This document shows, in pieces, positions 45,202 to 57,136 of a DNA stretch of 64,000 nt. Each line of letters begins with the position of its first letter. Within the stretch, counting starts at the first letter, position 1. The stretch is from NCBI GenBank assembly GCA_964036155.1, contig OZ038423.1:74601249-74665248 (forward strand), given 5' to 3'. Origin of the DNA: Diploscapter coronatus. Its lineage: Eukaryota > Nematoda > Chromadorea > Rhabditida > Rhabditidae. The position numbers and the translations under genes were made by a program. The notes beneath the pieces are model-generated. The model was not told the origin of the DNA. It made no database searches and worked only from the letters and a program-made list of their open reading frames with translations.

Positions 45202-48200
45202 CTAGAAATACCGGTGGTTCGGATTGGCATAGCCGGGGAAAGAGCTGTTGTAGGGTGCTTGTGGAGTTGACTGGCTCGGGGTTGTCTGGAAATGGCATTT
45301 AAAAAAAGTCTATGAACAAGATTTCTAGGAATTGATTTGTCGTATCTTATATCTTTCTAGAATGTTCATCTGTTCAAATTTATAACTTATCAGTGTGATT
45401 TATTACTCTTTTCTAATAACTATTATACTTATCGAGATATGCTAATAACAACTTTTCGACAAGATCCACTCCCTAAAGGTGCCCTTTAAAAAAAAATGCA
45501 AGCCTTTTTCATTTTAATTCTTTCCTTTTCACTTTTAGAGTTGCGCTTTACTTCGTTATCCCAGAAGAAATTTCATTGAAGTAGTGCTGGCGAATTTGAT
45601 CGTCGCCACTTCGATGATAGAGAACAGAAAAGAGCTTGCAACCGCAAAGATTGATCCTCATCCCTCAATCAATGAGAGATAGTAATTGAAAACGAATTAG
45701 GATATTTTACAAACTAACTCATATATGCGGCTCTAAAACTTGCAAGTCTACTTCTATACTTCTATGCTAGATAGCATAAAATATAGAATGATAAATCTCA
45801 CTCCAAAAAGTTTCTTGGTGATGAAAATTTACCTGTTGCGAATAGGAAGAAGCAGGTGGTTGTTGCATCTGTATCTGCTGTTGCTGCTGCTGACCTGCCT
45901 CGATCGGATTGTAGGGGTTGCCGAGCAGCGATTTGCCGCTCCTCGAGGCCATCGACATCGTTGCCTGCTGCGCTGATGCTGGGGGACCGGAATAAGCTGC
46001 AAATTCATAAATTTATTTTTTTAAAAACATTTTCTTTTCGAAGTATTGGAAGATGATTGCCATATGCTTCAAAATTTCCATATCAATTCTTTTGAAAAGG
46101 GTCGATGATTGTTTCTTTGATATTTTGTTGAACGACAGAATTCATCACAAATATACTCCGAATCTCAACTTTATCTTGAATTTCTCCCTTGAAATAATTC
46201 AGATACGCTTCAAAAATCTAATATAGTTAGAAAGAACATCAAAAGGTAATACATGTCTGTGAATGAAAAATCTAAGCAAAAAACTAACAGAAATATCCTC
46301 TTCCACTGGTCGAATCGACTGATCGATTTGCCTGACTCGGCATCGGCTGCTGCTGCTGAGACATTTGAGGGTAAGCTCTGGAAATATTCTGATTTTGAGA
46401 AAAATTTAAAAATCCAGCATACCCATAAGAACTCATCACTGGCATTCTAGCACCGCTCGTAGAAGGCATGTCGTGGTCGGGTTGAGGATAGGATTGGAGC
46501 ATCTGAAACTACCATTTTCAAGAATAAGAACGAGAAATTTGAATTTTGATTTTTAGAAAAAAAAGTATCTTATCGAATTGTAAAAATCCCAACCTGTTGT
46601 TGCATATTGGGATCTATCTGCATCTGCATCTGTCGTCTCTGGTCATACCCTGCAGATGACCTTGCAGAATAACTGCCCCGTCCGATTCCCATTCTAGGTG
46701 GTGCAGTCTGAACGAGCGGCTGTCTTCTGGGACCGCTCTGAAGAGTCGAACTCTGCTGGAACATGTTAGAATGGTACAGCGCGTCGTAAGAATCTGAAAT
46801 ATTCATTGTAGACGTCAATGAATTATAAAGATTTTCGACCTTGCTAAGGCATCGACATTAGCTGCAAATGGTAGAGAGGATGCATGTTTCAAAAAATCAT
46901 AAATTTCAAAGAGAATTTCATAAAACTATTCCCTCTCAAAAATAAGCTATATCGAAATCACAAGACATCACCAAAAGGGATATTGATAAAATAGGATAAG
47001 GCATCATTTCTAACACTATTCTTCCGTTTGATGTCTTGCTGTTTCAAAATTGCATAAACACACAGTCAAAGTAATGAAAATCCTTACGTGGCGAGACGGA
47101 TCCCTCGTTGGACTGTTGCTCCTTTGTCGCGCTTCCACTCCCCCCTGCGGAGACGATGTCGAGCACCTCGCTCCACTCCTCGTTGTCGCTCAGCTCTTCC
47201 ACGAACGATTTCGGGTCGATTTTCGCGTCATTCCCAAAAATCCTCTGGAAAATGGATAATTGTTTTCAAAGAGCATGTTCCTTCCACCAACCTTATACTC
47301 TATGTATTCCTCGATGGTGGGCACCCGTTTGGTTTTGGACTTGTGTGGTCCGACAGAACTGAGACTGCGTTCTTCGTCTTCATGAGGTGGAGGAGATGTG
47401 TGAGGACCTGAATTGCGAATAATTCTCTAACCTAAACAACTGATAGCATTTTTAATTATTTGATATTCTCCTTTTCGATATTCTCAAAAGCACGATGAAA
47501 ATTACCGCCTGTCTGTGATTGAAGGACAGGTCCATTTCGAACGCGCGTTTTGGCCGGAGATTGAGACATTTGAGTGGACGACTGAGAGTAGCCTTCGGGG
47601 TATTGTGCACGAGGGTAGGGCTGCATCGGCATTCCCGCTGAAAAGTTCTCATCCTTCAATATTTTAATGAGTTTTCATATAATGATTCAGCTACGTTTCA
47701 AAATCATCTCATAACGCAATGGTTTTCAATTGTTGAATTATCCTAAATGTCTGAACAAGTAATAAAAACACTAGAATTTGTACCTTGTTGCATGTGCATA
47801 GAACTGGATGGCATGACTGACTGATGAGGCATTGACTGCGTCATCTGCGGATGCATCGAAGGGCGGGGTATTCCGGGAGAAGGATAGGCCAACTGGTGAT
47901 AGGGGATTTGCTGAAATCCGAATGATGAGTTCAATTTAACTCTAGAAACTTATTGGTTATATTTAGAAACTACACTACGCAATAATAGTGAATAAAATGA
48001 AGAAACAAATTCTAGAGAATATTAGAGAAGAGTTTCTTTCTAAATCGTCGTTTCATGAAATTCAAAATTACTAATCTAAACTCGAGGGTGAGCTTTTCGA
48101 TATTTAGGCTAGCTTGAAAATAAATTTAGTACCTGCGAGTATTCAGCCGGGCCAGCGAGTTGCTGAGAAGGACCGTAACCAGGTGTCGTCTGCTGCAAGT

Positions 48201-51200
48201 GCATCGGTACCGCTGCGAGTGGGATCTGGCCCATTCCCATTCCAGATGGCACGCCCATAGGCACAGGACCAGGGGCAGGAAGTAACGAACCTCTGCAGGT
48301 GAACAAGATATAAGGAAAATGCATTATGATTTTTCTATATGATTTCTGTTAAGCTTTGTAAAAGCTAAGTTTAGATGAGTTTCAATAATTCAATTTAAAG
48401 ATTTCTTTTTTAAATTTTACTTGTTCAAATTTCATTTCGACAAAGAATGATAGAAAAATCTTCAAGTCTTCGAATTTTCATCGGATTTTAGATTGAGTGA
48501 TGCGCTTCAGATTGGTAAAATTTATTGATTTTTGTCCACTTTCATCAATTCTAGTTCAGTTGTAATCTTGATGTTTTACTTTTCTTCGAAATATTCTAAC
48601 GATCATTTTTTATGTTTGTTTTAATGTGTTTGAAAGTATTGAAATTCGACTATTTTTCTTTCTTTTCAGGTATCTGTAATTGCATTAGTTTTGAATTTTC
48701 AGTATTCTTTTGGGTTTCAAATAATGTGTTGCGATGATTCTGTCGTTTTTGCAATGAGTCAAATTCAACCTTTACCAGCAACGAAGCTACACTAAATCCG
48801 AATCCTTTGAAACTCGTCACAAATCGCAATAAGCATACTCGAAAACTTGCCGATTATTTCTAACTAAACCATTTTCTAATTTTCGTTTTTCTCGATCACG
48901 ATTCCTGTTCTCAACATTTAAAATTCAACATTTTTCCATCGTCATATTCTCAATTCAACCAAAAATGTCCTTACCTATTCATAGGAATCTGTGAGACAAG
49001 TGCAGGAGGAATGGTGCTGCTCGTGGCGAGTTGAGCGGCCTTCTTCCTTTCCTGGACCATCGTCTCGTAGACGTCTGACCACCGTTCGTTCTTCTCCCTC
49101 CTGGGACGCTTCCACTCTGTCTGGTCGCTGCCTTCTCCCTCTCTGTCTTCCTCTTGATTGCCCTCTGTCTGTTCTCCTTCCTCTGCATCGAATCTGCGGA
49201 ACTTGTTGAACTTGCGTTGTTTCCACGGCTTAGGTTTCAAATGAAATAGGTGAACGTCTTCGAAAGCGGCCTCTTTGAGCACCACCAGTTGGAAGTCTTT
49301 TTTCGGTTTATTGCTCGGGGCGGGTTCCGCAGATCTCTGTTCCTGTTCGGGCCCTGTGTCATCGGTCACTTCGAGCTGCTCTGACTCTGTTCCTGCAGGT
49401 CCGACCGACCTTTCCTCGTCTGTCTGCGTCGTTCTCTGAGCAGATTGATCATCGTTAGCGAGTTCTCGGAGGTCGGAATCTTTCGGAGCATCTTCGCGGT
49501 GAGCAGAATCCGATTTTAGGGTAGAAAGAGAAGAACTGGGCGCCGATTCAGAGGTCTTGACGGAAGGTGCACGTTCCGGTTCTGGCTCAGACTGTTTTTC
49601 GGAAGTCGATGCAGATTCAGCGGTCTTCAGTTCTGACGACGCTTCACCGCTCTACAAAATCAAACACTGTTTCTCTTCATTATTTTTTGAAGCTCATTTT
49701 GCATTTTCAACGAGATTTTTTTTAGTTTTTATAAACAATTTCTGAATATTTTGTTAGTCTTCTATTTGACTTGAAACATTAGATATGTTTCACATAAGGA
49801 TTATTATTATTTTTCCGAATATTTTAAGGAAGCATTGATGTGAAAATTTCTGCCTTTTATTATAATATTGAAACGTAAACTCGTTCATAAATAAATGTTC
49901 TCATATGTTTAAAAGAACTTCATGAATAAAAATAGTTTCAATTTCTTTTTGAATGAAGGAAAACTGGTCCTTCACTTCATGTTTCGATTTTCATTTATTT
50001 TCAATTTTAAAACTTATCATCTATCATTTTGAATTGAATTTTTGATAGTCATTTTTCCATGGGTCATAATTCTTCAATTCACAACGAACTTGTTCAATAA
50101 ATTATCCAATGTTTGAAATTTGTTTCGGATTTTTATTAAAGTTAGTTCTTATTTCAGCAAACTATTTTCATTAAAAATTTCTATTCTTCAATTTCGAATC
50201 AAGCTTATTTCAATAACTTTCTTTGATTTTCAATCGATAGAAATGATTAATCCTGTTCAGTTTTCATGCTTCGTGCAAATTTTAAAAAATAAAGAAAGAA
50301 AAGTCTTCAAACTAACCTTGTTGTCTGCCTCCTTCTCCCGTTCTGTTTCCTTTCTACTGTCTTTATCCTGACTCTTGCGCTGTTCCGAATCCTTCTCGCC
50401 CTTCTCGTCCTCCTTGGCTTTGTCGCCGTCGTTCCAGCGGGAGCCGCGTCTGCGTGCATCTTTGTCTTTGTTTCTGGAAAGGGTAGTTTTCTTTGCTTTT
50501 TATTCCACAATTTTGTATAGTTCTAGAAAAGTTAGCAGTTTTTTTTTTTAAATATATAATTAGGTCTACTCGAAATTGTACGAATTTAGAAAAATGACTC
50601 CTTTCTTCATTTAAAAAATATTCCTAACCTATCAGGCGATCTGGACCTCTCCCTCACCCCATGCCTTTCCCTGCTCGAAGTGGGTCTCTCCCCGAGTGCG
50701 GGCCCATTCCAGACCCTCTTCTGGGCGAGCTGCCTGGTCGGTCGATGGTCACTGTCCATTCTCTCGTCCTTGTCCACTGGGAGGAAAACTCGCAGATCTC
50801 TGTCCTGGAATTGACGTATTTCAAGTTAAAATATGTTTCATAGAATAAGTAAGAGTATCTTGAAATGAGCAGTCAATAGTCGAGGGTTTCTTTTTTAAAT
50901 TAAAACTATCAAAATGAACAGCATAAAAAGCAGAATATGCTTTGTTATTGGAATGTTTATTTTCAACAATTTTGGATGTGGAGAGGAAACAAGTAATCAG
51001 ATTTAGGACTTTTTTTTTCGAAATTTGGTTATCACAGTTGCGGTGGAAAAGTCGCAAGTCTGCATTGTAGCATTTCATATGTCTCACCTGAACGGGCCCC
51101 TGTGAACTCTTCAACTTGGTCCAGGATCCCCATTCTCTTTTGTCGTCTTCCCCTCTGCGCTGTTGTTTCTCCAACGTCTTTATCATGTCCATTTGCACTT

Positions 51201-52578
51201 GGACTGCCTAAATTTTTGTTTGTCATTTTTTATCGTCGGAAATTCAAGCTCATGCAAGTGGACGTGACAAGAATGAGTCAGGACAGACGTTTTTGAAGTC
51301 GAAATCGTATTTCCGGCCCATTTGATTGTGAGGTTATTTGGAAACCCCAAGCCATGCGAAATAGTGCGAAGGTTTGTGCCGAGGAATAAGCGATCCAGTC
51401 GGGCTTAAGCATGCGCACTGAAGATAACTGAAAGCACAACACAAATGTGCTAAAAAGCAACATGCAACTTCAAAAACAAGTTACTTTCGAAGAAAAAGTA
51501 ACATATTCCTGATAATACACTCAAGCTAATGTTAAAGTGCATATTTCGTTCATTTTGTAAATTCGAGAATAGCCATTGAAATGTAAGCATACTTGGGCAT
51601 CAGGGGAATTCATAGCAGTGAGTTAGAACTACATCTCTCAAGCAAATCCTTTTCATGCAATTCTTAAACGTATCGTTTTCACCCCACCTCTTCCATGGAG
51701 ATGTTCCGATTGAACTGCTCAGTCGGATGCTGCTGCATTTGCATCGGGTTGTGGCCCATTTCAGGGTGCATCTGACTGAATTGAGGACTAGGAGATTGGT
51801 GTTCGCTACTGAAAGATACAATTCGCTGAGAAATTTATAGAAATTCCTGACCTCCACCCGCCCATCTCCATGGGATTCATCTCGTTGCGCCAGACTTCCT
51901 GCTTGGCGAAGGGCGTTTCCATCAGATTGGGCTGCGACTGCATCATTGGGTTCATTTGGTGAGACATCTGAAGAAGTTTCATATTATCAGGATTAAGATC
52001 TCAAAAAAAATATGAATCGCTTATGTCGTTTTCATCTATCTTAAAAATCATTTTATCCAAATCTTCGAAACTTCCAAAAAAGAAATGGAGACAAACATAG
52101 AGTATCTTTAAAAATCGGTCAGTTCAAAGAGCGGTGGTTTGGAAAGGTCGAACATTTTCTTCTTGTCGACACTATCTCCTCCTCATAATGCTTTGAACTT
52201 TCGAATAAGCCACAATTTCAGGTTCAGGTTTTGTCTTCTAAACTCTGACCTGCTGATGCATGTCTTCGTCCCTCCAAGCCATAACCTGCTCTCCATGCCC
52301 CACTCCATAAGTGACATTTCCGGAGCTGGAGAACACAGCCGGCTGGATGCGTGGAGCAGTGACTACAGAGGGAGTCGAGGCCATTCGCGACCCCCCACTC
52401 GGGTTGAAGAACTGCGGCCCGTCCCGCTGGTTCGACGGCATTTGTGGGTGCTGATTCATGTCCGAGTAATCTGAAATTTGGAAAATTATTTTCAAAACGG
52501 GAAAGTATCTTTTTCTAGGAAGAAATTAGAAAACACTGCCTATTCTGTGAAAAAATAGAGAAAATCACCTCGGAACAT
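45202..52578 (-). CDS. Large Gln/Met/Pro-rich, charged protein of unknown family
   Basis: Eighteen exons on the minus strand give 968 residues: 52578-52569, 52470-52250, 51967-51852, 51808-51688, 51207-51088, 50804-50629, 50473-50317, 49651-48975, 48292-48133, 47910-47784, 47637-47506, 47407-47292, 47244-47088, 46793-46594, 46502-46423, 46377-46289, 45996-45833, 45285-45202. The start (MFRDYSDMNQHPQM) lies in a 10-base first exon and is in phase. The N- and C-terminal thirds are Gln/Met/Pro/Ser-rich and probably disordered (QQQQQQIQMQQPP near the end). The middle is highly charged, with Lys/Asp/Glu/Arg runs, RERSRSPDR, and two more ordered patches: KPKKDFQLVVLKEAAFEDVH with KPWKQRKFNKFRRF, and TIEEYIEYKRIFGND with SDNEEWSEVLDIV. 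I do not recognise it. The composition suggests a nuclear transcription or RNA-processing scaffold, which is inference. It is divergent from cct-3. Confidence 0.85.
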
Positions 52579-52882
52579 GTCGCACCCCCAGTTTAATAGA
52601 CCCGTTCAAAAGTTGCTGCGTTGAACAAACCGAATGGCTCGCTGCAATTAGCCCGACTAATTATCGGTAATTGGCCTAATTATGTCGAAGAAAACGGGGT
52701 AACTGGCGGAGAAAATCAATCAGATCACGAAGATTAGAGACGGCCTGCTGGATACCCGAGGGTCAATCGATGCATTCTCGTGCGGCGTTTAGCGGGCGAA
52801 ATTTTGCAAAATCGCGTTATTCTTCTCGAAGAGTTTATCGGATTTTCGGATTTCGGGGCTAATTTCTGTGCTTTCAGCGAGA
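52579..52882. promoter_or_regulatory. Divergent promoter between the Gln/Met-rich gene and cct-3
   Basis: Only 304 bp separate the two start codons on opposite strands. The region is GC-richer than other spacers, has no TATA box, and has CTTTCAG five bases before the cct-3 start, a likely trans-splice acceptor. Confidence 0.55.
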
Positions 52883-55800
52883 ATGATGCGTCCCGGAGGT
52901 CAGCCCATTATCGTGCTCAGCCAGGGAACCAAGCGGGAGAGCGGACACCAGGTCCAGATCGGCAACATCACCGCCTGCAAGGTCAGAAATTACATTCTCG
53001 AATTTTTGAAATTTATAATTTTTAGTTTTTTTTTAAAATGATTATTTAGAAACAAGAATAAAAGATCCGGGGATAGGATTTCAAACGATAAAAAAACACA
53101 ACAGAATATCCTATAAAAATGTTTATTTACGAGTCTTTTGAAACTTATGAAATCTGGGGAATTTTATAAAAATTCAAATATTATTTGCTTGTCTTCCAGA
53201 CGATCGCAGATGTGATCCGAACGAGTCTGGGTCCGCGAGCGATGCTCAAAATGCTGATGGACCCGATGGGTGGCATCGTCATGACCAACGACGGAAACGC
53301 CATTCTCCGGTCGGTTTTTCGGAAGATAAAGCATTTTGAAGTTGTGTAAGAACCTAGCGGGCTCCTTGAATAAGACACAGGGACACACATTTGAAAAAGA
53401 CAGGCCTCGAAAAATTGTAACACAGATGAGTTATTGTCCAGGAATTTGGAGTTGATTGTGTATCTTGAATTCTGGAAGCTCGAATTTCAGTGAAATCACG
53501 GTGAAGCACCCAGCGGCGAAGAGCATGATCGAGATCGCTCGAACTCAGGTAAGCTTTAGACTTTAGGGAAAATGCTATTTTGAATTTTTGAGGACGAGGA
53601 AACAGGGGATGGAACGACCTCTGTGATCGTGCTGGCCGGAGAGGTGATGGCCAATGCACAGGCCTTCCTCGAGCAGAAAATCCATCCCACTCTCATCATT
53701 CAGGTACACTTCATTTGAAACTTATTCGAAAAAAAAATTGAATTTTCTAGGCCTATCGCCAGGCTCTCGAGGACATGATCCAGTGGGCCGAGGAGAAATT
53801 CAGCAAGCAAATCGACGTCACCAATGATGAACAAGTGAGATAAAATTCGGATTTTACCGGTCAAAAAATCCTGAAATGAGTATCTTCCAGATTGCTGAAG
53901 TGGTGAAGTCGTGTCTGGGCACGAAGATAATCTCGAACTGGATGGATCTGGCCGTAAAGATCGCCCTGGACGCGGTCAAAACGATTCACGTCAGCAAGGC
54001 TGGCGTGAATGAGATCGACATCAAGAGATACTGCAGGTAGGCGATAGGTGAAGAATGTAGGGAGACTGACGAGTTCCCTTCAGAATCGAAAAAGTTCCCG
54101 GTGGAAGAATCGAGGATTCGGCCGTCATCAAGGGAGTCGTCCTCAATAAGGTTGTTATTTAACAAAAAAAAGCTGCTGAAAAGTTGTAAATCTGATAACT
54201 ATTCACGACTGTCAATACAGTCAACGTTCAGTTAATAGGTGCACTCAATCATGCTCATTAACAGAGGCAAGCTACGCCCTCGTGCATTGAAATCTGCAAG
54301 TTTCGCAAGCAAAAGGCTCTCGTTAATAGATGTGACTGAGTGAAGTGAATCTGAACATGAATAAAAAATCAAAATGAATGATATGTTTCAAAAGGATTAG
54401 AAATTTGAATAGATTTTCATCGGTTAATGCAACTTGATGTTTGAAAATAGTTTTAGAAAAAATGAAAGATATTTGCTTCAGGACGTGACTCACGCGAAGA
54501 TGCGTCGCCGCATCGAAAACCCGCGCATCGTTCTGCTGGACTGCAATCTGGAGTACAAGAAGGGAGAATCGCAGACTTCCTTGGAGATTCTCAAAGAGGA
54601 GGACATCACCAAGATTCTCCAACAGGTTATTTTTTAAGGTTGAAAAAGAAAAGTAAATCTTCTGCTCTCTGAAAAAATCGAGGTTTAGTTTTTGAAGAAG
54701 ATAGTCTTTGCATTGAAAAACAATTCCTATTTTTTATTGTAAATTTTCAGGAAGAAGAAGCGATCCGCAAGCAGTGCGACGAGATCATCGCACTCAAGCC
54801 AGACCTCGTGTTCACAGAGAAGGGCGTGTCCGATTTGGCACAGCACTTCCTGCTCAAGGCCGGCATCACTGCCATCAGGAGACTCAAGAAGACTGACAAC
54901 AACAGATTGGCTAGGTAAACGCATATTTTTCTTGAAAAAACGCGATGTTTACAAACTTTATGGCTTGAAGATAATATTTTTGAGGGGACAAAATAGGAAA
55001 TGGTATTTCACTAGCTTAGCGAGCTCCTAATAACAAAAAATCAACTGAAACTAATATAGAATTGTTGAAACTTACATTAAAAACTATTTTGGTTTGCAGA
55101 GTGTGCGGCGCTCGCATTCTGAACGACACGTGCGATTTGCGTGAGGAGGACGTCGGAACGCAGGCCGAACTCTTCGAGATCACCAAGATCGGAGACGAGT
55201 ATGTTGATTTACACTACATCTGGCAAACGAATAAGACGACTTCGATATTTCGATTATCGATTTGACTTCGAATTTACTCCAAAAATGCTTGATTTCGTTC
55301 TTGATCCGGAAAATACCTCTCTTCCAAAATGCTTCTATTCAAATATGGGCTTTGTATTCAGCCTAAAGCTGAAAATCTAGGTACTACACCTACGTGACTT
55401 CGTCGAAGACTACGGCCTGCACTGTGGTATTGCGTGGACCTAGCAAAGATGTGATCAATGAGGTTTGTTTCCTAAGTGTGTTGGCAAGTCCACCTAGTTA
55501 GTTACCAATACTTCCACTTAAACCACTAGTTATTTTTCCTTCTGGTGGCAGGATAAAGTGAGCAACTCTTCAAGAAGTTGTGTTTTCTGGGATAAAAGGT
55601 GGAGCAGAACTCAAAGGAAATTTTCAGATCGAACGCAACCTGCAGGACGCTCTGTACGTGGTGCGCAACGTGTTGCTCAACCCGCGTCTCGTGCCTGGTG
55701 GAGGTGCCCTCGAGATGGCCCTCGCTCAGATGATCACCGAGAAGGGCAAGTCCATCGAGGGAGTCAACCAGTGGCCCTACAAGGCTATCGCCAGATCTCT

Positions 55801-56526
55801 TGAGGTTCGTTTTGAATGGATTTCTGGTTTATTTGAAAAGAGATTGTTGACTTCTAGAACTAGCAATTTATAAACACTCGCTTCCATTGAAAGTATATAA
55901 AGACTAGTAAGCATAGGTTTCAAAAACCACCTATAAAAATCTCAATAATTTGACATCCAATCTCTTTGAACGACGTTTCAAGATATAAGAAAAATTTAAA
56001 AAGTGATGATTCCAGGTGATCCCGCGCACTCTGATCCAGAACTGTGGAGGCAGCACGATCCGTGAGCTGACCGCTCTGCGGGCCAAACACGCTCAGTCCC
56101 CTGACAACTGGAGCTGGGGAATCGATGGGTGCACTGGGGAGTTGGTAGGGGATTTTATAGCTTCAAAAGCTATTTATTTTTATTTTTAGGTGGACATGAA
56201 GACCCACGGAATCTGGGACCCGTTGACCGTCAGAATCCAAGTCTTCAAGACTGCCATCGAGACTTCGGTATTCTTGTTATCTTTTTCCCTCCGAAGAAAT
56301 ACGCATGTTATTGAACAGCAGTTTTTAAGCGTAGCACTTTGTAATAATTGTTCCGTCCAAAATGGATATTTTTCCGACGACTTATTAGTTATTTTTTCAA
56401 GTTACCTAGCTTCGTAAATTTCAAATAAAATATTTTTAGGTGATGCTTCTGCGCATCGATGACATCGTTTCCGGCACGAAAAAGCAGCAAGGCGGAGATG
56501 GACCCAAGGAGGAAATGCCCCAGTAA
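52883..56526 (+). CDS. cct-3: Chaperonin TRiC/CCT subunit gamma
   Basis: Fifteen exons give 544 residues: 52883-52981, 53200-53309, 53491-53548, 53593-53703, 53751-53834, 53891-54036, 54084-54150, 54482-54625, 54751-54914, 55100-55198, 55381-55462, 55628-55804, 56016-56144, 56190-56267, 56440-56526. The cytosolic TRiC ring folds actin, tubulin and other proteins with ATP. The length and order equal human CCT3: VLSQGTKRESG, LGPRAMLKMLMDPMGGIV, the ATP-binding TNDGNAIL and GDGTTS (94-99), RIENPRIVLLDCNLEYKKGE, RLKKTDNNRLARVCGARI, VPGGGALEMAL and LLRIDDIVSG near the end. It starts with two Mets (MMRPGG); the first is taken, as in the human protein. Exon 4 uses an unusual TTGAG acceptor. Polyadenylation signal at 56803-56808. 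It is convergent with eif-3.L. Confidence 0.97.
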
Positions 56527-57136
56527 AACGCTTATCATTTTTGATCTTATGAATTTTCTTCCGGAATTTATTTCCGAACCCAAAAATCTCATTTTCTTAT
56601 CCAGCTTTCCTTGCAATTTCTCTCAAGTTTTACTTTACTTCATTTGTTTGTTTTTGCTTTGAACTTTTCAATCTCACTTTAGAAGTGCAGAATATCCCAA
56701 TCTTCCTAAAACAGGATTTTTGCAATTACAAAGTGAGTTTCTTCTTCGAGTTGTTGCGTTGAATTTTTGAGTGTTGTTTTTGTTGAATTTTCATCTCTTT
56801 TAAATAAATTTGAAGTGTTTTGAATCAACAATCGTTTAGATTTTCGATAAAACCAACCAATAACAAAAAATAATTATGATAATTAGGAGAGATAAGTGGG
56901 GAATTACCCCATAAATCAGACAATTACTAAAGGATAATTTACCGAAAGAAAAAACTTTAACAATGATAATTAACGCTGATGTAAAGGAATTTCGAAAAAG
57001 ACCTTGAGAAATTCCAAGTCAATAACTTCCGAATCATACATCGAGCGATTTTCAGAAAAAAAACCAAGACAAAAATAATCGTTAACATTTTGAAGAATAA
57101 AAGAAAAGAAAAAAAATCTTCTGCTCTGAAAAACGT
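56527..57136. other. Convergent 3' region between cct-3 and eif-3.L
   Basis: The 610 bp are AT-rich, non-coding, and shared as the 3' flank of two genes facing each other. Frames here on both strands have no splice partners. Confidence 0.6.

Noticed and set aside
48975..49226. Alternative minus-strand frames of 69-83 codons
   Set aside because: They are shadows of the long exon of the Gln/Met-rich gene, whose frame is fixed by phase with both neighbouring exons.
51278..51463. Possible extra exon of the Gln/Met-rich gene in its 480-bp intron
   Set aside because: The hydrophobic product does not fit the protein, and the flanking exons already join in phase without it.
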